Origin: Azolla pinnata
Taxonomy: Eukaryota; Streptophyta; Polypodiopsida; Salviniales; Salviniaceae
NCBI GenBank assembly: GCA_037176905.1
Contig: JBBBWG010032752.1
Coordinates: forward strand, 50,581 to 114,580
Direction: 5' to 3'
DNA length: 64,000 bases
The position numbers were made by a program, and so were the translations under genes. Of this stretch, positions 10,738 to 21,900 are shown piece by piece (the first letter of the stretch is position 1; each line of letters opens with the position of its first letter). Under the pieces are notes generated by a model. The model made no database searches, was not told the origin of the DNA, and saw only the letters and a program-made list of their open reading frames with translations.

Positions 10738-13700
10738 TCAAGCCCTCAAGTATGAGCCATACTCGTTATGCCTTTGCAATGGCATCTTCGAGACCTCCTC
10801 TTCACGCTTCGAATCGAGGTTCTCGTCCGCGTGTTTGGCCGCATCATCTCGCTTGAACCTACCGATGAGCTTGTTGCCACAGGGACTATGCTGCTGCTTT
10901 TGCTTTCCTGTTGCGGGCGAAAGAACCGAGGTCTGAGTGTTCTCATCAAGGGCCGAAAAACATTTAGTGAAGTCCGGGGTTCTTAGAGGTGCTCGATGAA
11001 GTTGACCAGCGCTGTTATGATCCACCATGTTCTCATCATTTGGCTTCTTCAACGGAGACGATGCCGCCGAAGTTACAGCACGTCTCTCTTTCACTGGTTT
11101 CCCGAGCTTTTGCATGTCATTGACATGCTCCTTGAACTCCTTCTGCACCACTTCCAGCACTATGTCTCCATACCTCTCACACCATGTCCTGAATACAAAA
11201 CAATAGGGAAAAGAAGAACTTAAAATAACCACGAGTCATGCGAAACCAACGCACATAACTGGTCAGAAAGAGAGGTTGAAATTCCAGGCACCCCATGGGA
11301 AGAAGATGGGATAACTGAGGCTAGAAGTATTGCTTACTGTGGAAAGAACTTCTTTAACTCAGCGGTGTCCATTGGAAGCCTTGCGGCTATGGCATCAATT
11401 TGCTCATTCCTGAAATAGGTAGAAAGAACTAAAATTAAAGGGAAAAAACAAAACAATCCACAATGATATGTAGGACAAAACCCCACTTCATAATCAAAGC
11501 AGACAGTCACCATTGAGAATCACTCACGTGAACATTTGTCCTGGTTGAGTTTTATTCATCTCAGCTCGAATCCGAGAAAGCTCGTTCTTTATGTTCTCAC
11601 CTAAGACCTGGAAAATTCCAAGAGCAGGGGTAAGGAAGCAATGCCAAGAGGAAATTCCAGATGAAGGCTGGAAAAAGAAGACATGGTTCTTCAAGCAAGG
11701 CAGCAAAACCGGTGTTACCTTGTCGATGAAGAAATCCGGGTTCGAATGAAGCTTCTTCTTGAGCCCTTTGGCATTGGGTCCTTTCCCATCAGTTTTATCC
11801 ACAGGAATAACCGAAGGAGGGGCTCCTGCATTCGCTGTTTCTTGGCATGTCTTATCGAGCTCGCTTTCGCCTAAGATCTCTTGCAGCGGAGCATCAAACT
11901 GCAGCTTCTTAGGAAGCCGGAACATCTCGAGTCCCCACTTCCCCTTACCAGAGGGTTTCTCTGCTGCTGTCTCTTCCGACTCGATTCCAGCAGGGGTATG
12001 TGGATTCAAGCTCTTGACAACCACAGCATCCGAAGGAGCCACATGCCTCTTCGGAAGAAATCCAGGTATTATACCCCATCTCGAGCTTCCGAATTTGGAG
12101 TTAGCAAGGGAGGGGAGAAGTTTCTCTCCATCTCCTTCACCTTCATGCTCTTCCTCTTCGTCTGGCTCGTTCCCGGAGCGTATCGTTCTCTTTGGGATAA
12201 TAAGCCCACTGATCATGGACTTAAAGCGGCTCGGTGTGGTGGTGTTGCTCGAAGGCTTGTGAGCTGAGCCCTTGTCCAGAGGTGAGCTGCAATCTGAGGT
12301 GCGATCGGTGCAAACCACAGAAGGGCTATGATGATTGCGGGGGGAAGCTACAATGTGATTCATCGACAAATCGGCATTGTCTGCTGCAACAACATCATGG
12401 GCGAGCTCTCTGTTGGGCATTTCTACTTGTTGTTGTTGTTGTTGTTGTTTTTGTTTAGATAGGCTGAGCTGATCCAGGGGTTTGGGGTGGGAGATGGGAG
12501 GTTGAGCATAGGGCGAGGGAGGGTCTCGTTCGGGGCAATGCTCAGGCCGCAGATGATCAAGAGGGTGGGGCGAGGAACAGGGCACATGATCATCGGCTAT
12601 CTTCAGAGGGCTATTGGGCAGCAGGCACTTATTTGATGCATTTGTTGTTGTTGCTGCTGCTGTGGTTGGAGATTTGCTGATTCGAGACATAGCTCCGATG
12701 ACTTGCTTCAGAGGCGAGGATGCAGAGATCACTACTGGCTTTGCATTGTGGGCCTCGCCCTCGGCCTCTGCCTCCGCCTTTGCTTTGGTTTTTTTCCCTT
12801 TCTTCTTTGCTTTCGTCTGCGGCGTGCTTGCCTCTGCTTTCTCCGCCGCAGCTAGAGATGGTGGATCGGCACGCATGTCGAACATGAAATCCTGCGCTTC
12901 GATCGTCGCCCCTTGATCTGCCAGTCGCAAGATCAACACTTTCTTCGCATCGTGGTACTCCTCCTCCGTGATGCAGGCCGTGAAAAGAAGGTCCTGCAAC
13001 CGAGAGAAAAACGATCAAAGCATTAACTGTGCACACACTGTGAGCGAGACGCAGACGAAGAGAACAACAATGGATTAGGGTTTTGTGTGGTGATTGGAGC
13101 CATTTGGTCCTGGACAGGTTTCTTTTAAGACTGATCCTGTATTGATTGATCCGGGGTTCAAGGTTGCTGCTTCCTAGTTCCGGGATTTCCTAACCTCGGC
13201 CATGGAATAAAGAAGGTTCTCTTCAATCATACAAGCAACGAAAGCATTAGGGTTTTACAAGAATTGCTGCTTCCTAGTTCCAGGATTGGTCTGGGTTTTC
13301 ATTCAGCTAGCGTTTCTCTGGAGCTCTCTTTCTTTTTCCAAGGCAAACTGTGACACACAGACAAAGAGAGCAACGGAGATTAGGGTTTCGTTACTGATTT
13401 GGATCCATTGAGGTCTCTTTCAAGATCGATCCTGTATCGATTGATCAGAAGAATCCAAGAAGTAGGGCTCCAGGCCGTGCAAAAGAAGGTTGTGTTCAGT
13501 CCTAGAAGAAACAAAAGAAGTAGGGTTTTGCAAGAATTGCTGCTTCCCGAGTTCCAGGATTGTGTTGCGGATTCCAGCTACCGTTTGTTTCTGGGTGGTT
13601 CTTTTCCACAAGATTCTGCTTCCTAAGCTCAGGCTGATCTGTAGAGGAGATACAGAAAGAGCGAGAGCTTTTCTCATTGTCAATGTCTGGGCTTCTATTT

Positions 13701-14323
13701 AGGGCATGGAGTCAAGGTCTGAGTTTTTTAGGGTTCGGAGGGACAGAAATCTTTCTTCTAGGGTTTGGCATCAGCTTAAACCGCAGGTGAGCGTAGGGTT
13801 AGGGTTTGCAGAGCACAGCAGCGATTGGAGCAGAGCAAAAAACGAAGAAGAAGAAGAACAAGAACAAGAAAGAAGAAGGAAGATCAAGAAATGGAAGAAA
13901 GCCATGGATCTTGCTGACCTGCAAGAAGAGGAGCTTGTCGCGCGTGAAGTCCGGCCACTCCCCGTCGGGGTGGGAGGATCGCAGGAAGGCGAGGATCTGC
14001 GCTCTGCATCCGTCCACCTGATCCTGCGCGGCGAGGCCTTCGCGGGCGAGGAAGATGAGGTGGAGGAGGCGGTGGAAGACCTCCTGCTGCCATTTCAAGC
14101 TCTCCGCGTGCTGCAGCGACCTGGAGCTCGCCATGGCGGCATTGCAGGCGGAAGAAGCAGACGAGGGAGAGGAGGAGGAGGCCATGGATTTGATGGAAGC
14201 GAAGCTGGAGGAGGCGCCATAGCCGGGAAGCTCGGGGGGCTGCTGGATGTAGGAGGCGCATTTGTTGAGGAGGGAGGTGAAGTTGGAGCGGGAGAGACTG
14301 TCGGGGAAGCTCGCCATAGCCAT
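10738..14323 (-). CDS. Plant-specific protein of unknown function, low-complexity centre
   Basis: Five minus-strand exons: 14323-13919, 12993-11719, 11607-11528, 11409-11338, 11188-10738. Total 2283 nt, 760 aa, all junctions in frame. The start at MAMASFPDSLSRSNF is the first conserved-looking Met; the frame stays open upstream. Residues 1-135 form a helical N-terminal region ending DKLLFLQ, joined by splicing to DLLFTACITEEEYHDAKK and LRLADQGATIEAQDF. I have a memory of uncharacterised Arabidopsis proteins with this DKLLFLQ-ELL-EEEYH core but cannot name them. The middle is disordered, with Lys/Ala/Glu tracts, a Gln run and many Ser-Pro-Leu-Lys repeats. A short conserved piece follows (NEQIDAIAARLPMDTAELKK, then TWCERYGDIVLEVVQKEFKE). 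No enzyme motif or membrane segment is visible. Function unknown; coding status is strongly supported by phase-consistent splicing. Confidence 0.85.
13040..13625 (+). repeat. Diverged tandem duplication of about 270-295 bp in intron 1
   Basis: Two diverged copies lie in the 925-bp first intron of the unknown gene. Matching landmarks are gatcctgtattgattgatc at 13133 and gatcctgtatcgattgatc at 13428, and caagaattgctgcttcc at about 13258 and 13529. A third partial match (tgctgcttcctagttccggg) lies near 13165. Copies differ by many substitutions and indels, so the duplication is not recent. Confidence 0.7.
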
Positions 14324-14518
14324 GAGCTCGGCTGGAGCAGAGAAGCAGAAGCAGAAGCAGCAGCAGCAGCAGGGGAAGCAGGGGAATCTACAGAGAATCC
14401 GAGGAATCAGGAGAATCAAGCGACAGAGACAGGGGACAAGAGAGACGGCTATGGAAATTAAGCTTTTTTCTTTTTGGTTTTTGAAAATTTGAAAAAATAA
14501 AAGAGAACAAGAAAGCGT

Positions 14519-14546
14519 ACATATATATAGTTATATAGTTATAGTT
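14519..14546 (-). promoter_or_regulatory. Possible TATA region of the unknown gene
   Basis: A TATA-rich stretch (reading ctatatatatatg-like on the minus strand) lies about 200 bp upstream of the chosen ATG at 14323. Position fits a core promoter. No other support. Confidence 0.3.
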
Positions 14547-14686
14547 ATTTGTTTTGTTTGTTTATTTAAATTTGGATTTACATATCTATTTGTAACGGTC
14601 ATATTTGGTCTGCCGGTTACTTTGCAAGAACTGAATTGAAATAACCAACGACCAACCGAGCGTTGACTTCCCTGCCTCTCGTTGAC

Positions 14687-14786
14687 NNNNNNNNNNNNNN
14701 NNNNNNNNNNNNNNNNNNNNNNNNNNNNNNNNNNNNNNNNNNNNNNNNNNNNNNNNNNNNNNNNNNNNNNNNNNNNNNNNNNNNNN
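14687..14786. other. Assembly gap, 100 N
   Basis: Exactly 100 Ns, a fixed-size scaffold gap; true length unknown. Flanks show no shared sequence, unlike the second gap in this window. Confidence 0.98.
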
Positions 14787-15466
14787 TCAACAAGTTTTCT
14801 GACTCATCTACGAAGAATTCATACAGTTTTTCCTTGTAAGTTTTGTTCGAACTCTACAGATTCCAACACTTTTTCTAACTCATTCATCCATGAGAAATTC
14901 ATGCGATTTCCTTCTAGGGTTCGTCCAAATGCCATTTCGTACAGTGAAAAATCCAGACGAATTTTCGGTGGCACGATCCTGGATGTATGAACCTGGCAGC
15001 AGCCTGATCATCGAAATCAATTGGCATAGCGAATTGTAACCGTTTCTAACTAATCCGCTTCGAATCCCTCCGATTTCTGACAAGCTCACGAGGATCAACA
15101 TCTAGCATTTCGATCTTGTGGCACACAAATGCCCATACCATGGGCATCTATGAATGTTGAGTTCGTTGTTGGTTCTTTGTGAGATTTTGTTGGAATTCTT
15201 CTACCTTCTGTTGGATTCTACTGATGCATGATGGAATGGAGACCAAGAGAAGAAGGAAGAAGAAGACGAAGGAAGCAGAAGGAAGCAAGAAGGAAGGAGG
15301 AAGAAGACGCAGGAAGGAAGAAAGGAAAGGAAGAAGCGAGAGGTTCAGCAGGAAAAAAGGTGGGTTTTTTATGCTTATGCCATTGCCGCTCCACGATGTT
15401 GCAGACCAAGCTGCGGCATGGCTGCTTCTCTGATGAACCGAGAAAGCACCTGAGTCACTCTGTCAC

Positions 15467-18316
15467 ATGGGCTTGTTGCCCTCCATTCCATGCTTCTCTC
15501 AAATCTTGGTCAAATGCCAGGGAAGCAAGAATAGGCTGCATGCTCTTCTGTTGCATCACCGTATGCACGCTGTTGGGTTGGAGTCCCACAGGCTGCTCGG
15601 TAATTACCTTGTCCCATTGTTGGTAGAAGTTGGAAACATACATTGTGCCCATGATGTATTGGACCTTTTGACTCATCCAAATGATTGGTCGTATTGCTCT
15701 CTTATCTCGGGCTATGTGAAGTCCGAGAAGCCTCGCTCGGCCCTTCATCTCTACCCCCGTATGCTAAGCGATCGCTCTATATGTATTAGCGGGCATACTT
15801 TCTTGGCTCTATTGAAGGCTTGTAAGGAGCTGAATGATCCGGAAAGTGTGATCGCCATTCACAATGAAGCTACATGTACAGGATTGCTTGAGAAGGATAC
15901 CTTCCTAAGCAATGCACTGGTGGATGTTTATGCAAAATGTGGGCTACTTTGGAAATCCCAGGAAGTGCTTGATAAAATTCCCATTCGGGATGCTGTTTCA
16001 TGGACAACGCTCATTTCTGGGTATGCTGAACATCAATATTATAGAGAAGCATTTGAGTGCTTCGAGCAAATGAAGCTGGAGGGAATACCTCCTGATCCAG
16101 TCACACTAACTTGCATCTTGACGGTTTGCAGTTCTGTAGGGGATACAGATAATGCCAGACGCATACATGCTGAGATTGAAGGAAAAGGGTTTTTACAAAG
16201 AAATGTTTTGGTTGGTAACACACTGATCAATACATATGCCAAGCTTGGGTTGGTTGTGGTTGCCCAATATATATTTGATTGCTTACAAACACACGATGGA
16301 GTTTCTTGGACCACTTTGATAACGGGATATGCCGACTGTGGTCATGGGGAGGAAGCACTTGCGTGTTTCGATAAAATGCAGCTGGAAGGTTTTTCTCCGA
16401 ATGGAATTGTATTCGTTTGCATCTTAAACGTCTGTGGCGACATCAGAGCCTTTGACAGAGGCGTATTAATACATGGCCAGGTTGAAGAAATGAAGCTTCT
16501 CAAGAAGGAGGGGGCCATTGGCAATGCCCTAGTTGACATGTATGGAAGGTTCGGCATGCTTGCAAAAGCAACGGAGCTTTTTGATGAGCTTACAATTCGA
16601 GATGTTGTCTCATGGACAGCACAAATTTCAGGGTACATTCAGCATGGATACAACGAGGATGCACTCAAATGTTTTGATCAAATGCGACTGGAAGGTCTAC
16701 ATCCCAGTGTTATCACTTACTCATGCATCTTAAAAGCTTGTGGTGCTGTACGACTCCTAAATAAAGGACAAGAAATTCATGCAGAGATTGAAAGACGAGG
16801 CTTGCTGAGTAAAGATCTCACACTTGGTGTCTGCTTAGTGGACATGTATGCCAAATGCGATATGGTTGCTAGAGCGCAACAAGTTTTTGATGAAATTCAT
16901 GCTCGAACTGTTGTGCTCTGGACTTCACTCATTTCAGGGTATGCTGATCATGGACCATACCTAGAAGCAGTGAAGTGTTTGGGCAAAATGCAACTTGAAG
17001 GAATCGCTCCCAATATAGTCACTCTTATTTGCATCCTAAAGGCATACGCAGGGCTTGGAGATGGAAGTGAAATTGAAAAACTATATGTTCAGATTGAGCA
17101 GAGAGGATGGTTTGAAGGAAATCTGATAATTGGAAATGCTTTGGTGAATGCATATGCAAAATGTGGCTGTCTGACTAAAGCACAACAAGTGTTTGATCGG
17201 CTTCCGTTACGAGATGTTGCATCCTGGAATGCATTAATCACAGGGCTCCTCGAATATGATTATGGGCAGGCAGCGGTTGAATGTTTTAAGCACATGCAAC
17301 TTGAAGGCATACCTCCAAACGAGGAAACATTAGCTTACGGCTTGAAAGCTTGTCGTACCATAGGAGCTACCGGCAAGGGTTGTGAAATCAGAGATGAAAT
17401 TGAGGAAATAGGGCTCTTTGAGAGGGATATTGTCCTAGGGAACACGTTGATTGATATGTATGCCAAGTTTGGCTGGTTCAGTAAAGCATTAGAGGTATTT
17501 GAAGGGCTCGTGGTTCGAGATGTTGTTTCATGGAATGCGTTAATTGCAGGATATGTGGAGCATGAGGATTGGAGAGGAGCACTAGAATGGTTTGAACAGA
17601 TGCAGGTGGAAGGGGTTTCTCCGGATTCCATAACACTAATTTGTGGTTTGAAAGCCTGTGGCAGGTTAGGTGCTGCACATAAAGGCCAGCAAATTCATGC
17701 AGATAGTGAAAGAAAAGGGTTGTTTGAACAAGAGATTGTTCTTGGAAATGCCTTGATTGATATGTATGCCAAATGTAATATGCTTACGATCGCTCAAAAT
17801 GCCTTGCATAAACTTCCCGTTCGAGATGTCGTAACGTGGAGTGCATTAATAGGAGGATATGGCCAGCATGGACATCAAAATGATGTTTTCTACATGTTTG
17901 AAAAAATGGTCAATGACGGCATAAGGCCGGACTCTGTTACTTTTAGCCTTCTTCTCAATGCATGCAGCCGCACGGGTTCATCTGAGAAAAGTCGAGCCTA
18001 TTTTAAAACCATGAGCGAGGATTTTGCAATCGTTCCGACCCTCGAACATCTCAACAGCGTGATTGATCTTCTTTGTCGCGCTGGCCAACTGGGTGATGCA
18101 GAAGCAGTAATGGATAAATTGCCATTTTGGCCTGATTTGGTGGTGTGGCATAGCATCCTTTCAGCTTGTAGAAACTGTGGGAATCGGAGACTTGCGAAGA
18201 AAGCTTTCAAGAACATACTGCACCTTGATGGGTCAAATTCAGCTGCATATGTCTTAATGTCTTATATCTGTGCGGGCATTGGAGTACTGGAAGCTTTACC
18301 AGAAAGAGTTGGATAG
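15467..18316 (+). CDS. PLS-class pentatricopeptide repeat protein with shortened E region
   Basis: Single-exon gene, 949 aa. PPR proteins bind single-stranded organellar RNA one base per repeat; PLS-class members mostly direct C-to-U (or U-to-C) editing in plastids or mitochondria. The P-L-S triplet recurs about every 101 residues, seen as seven copies of the N-A-L-[IV]-D-M-Y-A-K-C block (NALVDVYAKCG, NTLINTYAKLG, NALVDMYGRFG, CLVDMYAKCD, NALVNAYAKCG, NTLIDMYAKFG, NALIDMYAKCN). The repeat wording (EQMQLEGI-P, AGYVEHEDW, RDVVSWNALI) resembles fern PPRs. The C-terminus enters an E1-like motif (LDGSNSAAYVLMS) and then stops in GIGVLEALPERVG, so E2, E+ and DYW are absent and the last residues look frame-shifted. 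It may act with a separate DYW partner or be losing function. No clear targeting peptide beyond the first 40 residues. Confidence 0.93.
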   Translation: MGLLPSIPCFSQILVKCQGSKNRLHALLLHHRMHAVGLESHRLLGNYLVPLLVEVGNIHCAHDVLDLLTHPNDWSYCSLISGYVKSEKPRSALHLYPRMLSDRSICISGHTFLALLKACKELNDPESVIAIHNEATCTGLLEKDTFLSNALVDVYAKCGLLWKSQEVLDKIPIRDAVSWTTLISGYAEHQYYREAFECFEQMKLEGIPPDPVTLTCILTVCSSVGDTDNARRIHAEIEGKGFLQRNVLVGNTLINTYAKLGLVVVAQYIFDCLQTHDGVSWTTLITGYADCGHGEEALACFDKMQLEGFSPNGIVFVCILNVCGDIRAFDRGVLIHGQVEEMKLLKKEGAIGNALVDMYGRFGMLAKATELFDELTIRDVVSWTAQISGYIQHGYNEDALKCFDQMRLEGLHPSVITYSCILKACGAVRLLNKGQEIHAEIERRGLLSKDLTLGVCLVDMYAKCDMVARAQQVFDEIHARTVVLWTSLISGYADHGPYLEAVKCLGKMQLEGIAPNIVTLICILKAYAGLGDGSEIEKLYVQIEQRGWFEGNLIIGNALVNAYAKCGCLTKAQQVFDRLPLRDVASWNALITGLLEYDYGQAAVECFKHMQLEGIPPNEETLAYGLKACRTIGATGKGCEIRDEIEEIGLFERDIVLGNTLIDMYAKFGWFSKALEVFEGLVVRDVVSWNALIAGYVEHEDWRGALEWFEQMQVEGVSPDSITLICGLKACGRLGAAHKGQQIHADSERKGLFEQEIVLGNALIDMYAKCNMLTIAQNALHKLPVRDVVTWSALIGGYGQHGHQNDVFYMFEKMVNDGIRPDSVTFSLLLNACSRTGSSEKSRAYFKTMSEDFAIVPTLEHLNSVIDLLCRAGQLGDAEAVMDKLPFWPDLVVWHSILSACRNCGNRRLAKKAFKNILHLDGSNSAAYVLMSYICAGIGVLEALPERVG

Positions 18317-18925
18317 TCTTGGTTGATCATGGCAGGTAGAGCGATACGAATCAATGTGTACTATAAATCAAGTATATATGTAAACAGTAGCAGCGGCTTA
18401 ATGCAACGGCAAACATGCTGAGCGGCTTTGGAGACAAAATTTCATGACAAAAAACTGAATGGTTATAGAAAATGCATCTCACCGAGAGAATTCTTTTCGA
18501 TAGACTTCTTTTCTTATGCAGTTTATCTTTTTTCATTTGGTCTTTCTCCATATTCCCTTGTTTTAATTTCTTCGTCTTTGTATCCAATCTTCGGTGCATT
18601 TTCCTTGCGTTTATTGTAGAAGGTACATGTAGTTAGACAGTGAGACTGTATGCAGTTAAGTACACTACTGTATAAAAGACTATGGTCCGCCTCAAGGCAA
18701 CCATATTCTAATAGCAAATCGCATGATCATTAACCAAGTGATGAAAGTTTACAATGATCAGTGATGTATATCTAATTTACATTGTGTTGGCTTTGATTCG
18801 ACGCCATGCAGTGCTTAAAACGCCCAAAAAGTGGGCGACTAAAATGCAGTATGGTCCTTGGAGCAGTGGTGAAATCATCCATATTCCTGGCCAGGGATGC
18901 TCTTACCATAATCTTGGCATCATGC
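18317..18925. other. Convergent spacer, PPR 1 and beta-galactosidase 3' ends
   Basis: AT-rich, holds the two 3'UTRs. Possible remnant coding downstream of the PPR stop was not recognisable. Nothing else seen. Confidence 0.5.
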
Positions 18926-21900
18926 CTAGAAAGCTTTTTCATTTGAGCATTCTGCTTCAACTGCTAAGGTTTTCACTACTCTTGGGCAAGGATCGTCTCC
19001 GAATGTCTCTACTGAAACCACCACAGAACATCCCTCTCTTCCAACGCATGCCTGTATCGCAATTCCCCTTTTTATTTGACGAAAAAAGGACTAGAAGCTG
19101 AAATAGGACTGGAATACAAATTTTACACCGCTAACCTCTTCGAGTACATGCATGGAACTCGGCGCATGGCAACTCCCTTTGTGGAAATGCCCACACTTTC
19201 CTGACGGTTTTCCAAAGCTTGCAAACCGTATGGAAGAAATTCTCCTGCCATGCCCACAGCTTAGCCTTGCTTGTGGCTTGTGATCAACGTCAGTTTTCCA
19301 TCGGTCAGTCAGCCAAACATCTACTGGGGGGAATTGTGTCTCTGACACAGATGTACATATAGTGGGCATTGTGCTCACACCAAAAGAAACCTCTGTTGGG
19401 TTGCCTCCAATTTCCTCAAACAGGACTAGGAGATTCCCAGTCGGTTGTAACCAAGCTCGTGGAACATGATACCTGAAACAACAAAAAGCACATTAGATAT
19501 GATCACGGTGATAATGATTTGACAAAAGCTGCTTTGCCGAAAACAGGGCTAAGACTCCTCCACCAGAAGCAAATTGCTAGCTGCAATATATATGACTATC
19601 TCAATTCAACACTTGCCATCTTTGGCTGGGCCTGCCGCAGTCGGTGTTGCACTTGGATTCATCATAAGCCCCCTTGTAGTCACACTCGTCTGGGCAACCG
19701 CTACGTGGGGCATGACTTCTTGGCCAATACCGGCCAATGCTTTCTCCATTGATCCATGCCTCTCCTTTCCCCATGCTCAGTAAGTCCAACGCTAAAGGAT
19801 AATCTCCTACAGGAGCATCAAATGTCGTCTGCAATAATGTGTGGGGGTTCTAAAAAACTTGTCCTTTTTAGAGTCCATCTACAGTATTGGAGGATTGTTG
19901 GGTGGACATACTTTATACCAAGTCATAGGTGAATTTTGTGGTGGCATTGGTGCTGACTCCCAGATAGAGTTAGTAGACCCATCTCTAGAGAACAGCTTTA
20001 GCATCTCACCCCTTAGCCCAATCTGCATTCTCATAAAAACAGGATATTGTCAAAACTCTAGTATTCACACCCAAAACATTCTCTTTTTCAATAAAAACTA
20101 TGTTGCTTTTGTAAGAACTATGTTGCATAAATACACGGCGTTCTCCTGGCTGACATTAGAGAAACTAAATCAAGATGATTTGCAGCCATCATACAAGTCC
20201 TTTATTTTGTGTTTAATGCTGTCATTATAGGACATCGGATGGTATTCATATCCATGGCAAGTTGTTGATTACCTAAGAAGATACTGTCAGAACCTTTTTT
20301 TTTTGAACAAGATACAACTTTGTATTAATAACCAGAAAAGATACAACAACGTTTACAATCACAGTCCTCAGACTAACAACTCCTAGACTTAATCAGAACC
20401 TTTTTTTTTTTGCTACAATTCAGTTGAGATGAGGTTGAGAACAATACCTGATATAGCCAGTTCTCTGAGGGTAAGTCACGTACACTACCATTTATGTATT
20501 TCAAATGAACGCTTGTAACACCTGCACCCCAGGTATCAAATGAAATACCCACATTCTACATCACCAGGAAATTTTCAGATTATGTAAATTGTCGCATCCT
20601 TAATCTCTAGAACCTTTCACAACATCTACCAACCTGTAGACCTACTGTCGTACTCAAGAGTGCTATCTCATTGTACCCATGCTGTAGAAAGATGGGAGCC
20701 TCCAGGACAAAACTCGGGTGTGCAGCTTTTCCATGGCCAGATCCTATGTCATCGACACAAAAGGTCAATCTGAATCAGAACCTAACTCATCTCAATCAGT
20801 GAGCTGAGATAAATCGGAAATGGACTCAAGTGTATACCTGCTAGTTTTTTATTTACGAATACATTTAAGGCATGACCCAAGGATTTCACTGAAAGAGTGG
20901 CCATATGGCTGGTTCCGTCCTCATCAAAACTATTATTTGCATAACAACCACACATACAAGCTTCAATTGCAAGATACATCAACTGAGGAAACAGTCCAAG
21001 CCTAATGCCTACCTTGTCATATACCATAGGTAGTCAGTTGAATCCTTGGTTGTGTTTATTTGCTCAGGAAAATAGGACGAACTTCTGGAATGGGCACCCC
21101 ATACACCAATGGGTTCTTGATAAACATCCCATTCCAGGTATGAGTGTTTGAACTGTGAGGCCAAGGGTGCACCATACTCATATGGTACTGATTTTTCAGG
21201 ACCATGATGTATGTGTCTCATTACCATTAAAGAAGTTTGTGAGTTTACCTGCAAATGCAAGTCTTCAACAGATTTAAGTAACCTAAATGCACACACCTGA
21301 ACATTAACGATACCACTAAATATCACCTTTGCAGTATTATAGATTGCATTTTTGCAGTCGGGCAAAATGCTGACAGACCAAGCAGGTAAATAGTAGGATC
21401 TTCCGTTGTAAGATACTGTCATGGAAATTTTTTCATCATAATTTGCAAGGAATGTCACACATGTGTTTCCGCCATTGCTATAAACATGACCCTGCAATGA
21501 ACCGTTTTGGCACTTTTAAACTGATGGTTTTAAAGAAAAAACAAGAAAACCTAAACAGTTACATTGTGTATACCTCCTGTTTTGACCCAAGCATAAACTT
21601 CTCCGCATTGCCAAGGGCAAGAGCTGGTTCACACATTTTGATGGTCTTATGCAACTCTCTCAGATGATCCCACTTTGGTTGTCTTGTGTTCCCTATGAAT
21701 CATGAGAATGGAAAGCAACTAATTAGGTACCAAATGAGTTAAGAGACGTGTGGGGATACATAGGTTGCTTATCAATTTTCAAGTTGTAGAACACAATAGA
21801 GAAGGAAACAAACCATATTCATCAAGTGGAGCATCATAGTCATAGCTTGTCGTAATGAAAGGTCCACCTGCTGTATGTCCAAAATTGGTCCCTCCATGAT

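Larger units (their letters stand above)
14324..15466. other. Divergent spacer with an assembly gap
   Basis: Lies between the 5' ends of the unknown gene (-) and PPR 1 (+). Contains a 100-N gap, and a purine-rich GAAGAAGGA-type tract at about 15240-15360 just upstream of the PPR start. No further gene seen. Confidence 0.6.

Noticed and set aside
11725-11745. GGGTTCGAAT, resembling a tRNA T-arm
   Set aside because: It lies inside an in-frame coding exon of the unknown gene, and no acceptor or anticodon arms surround it.
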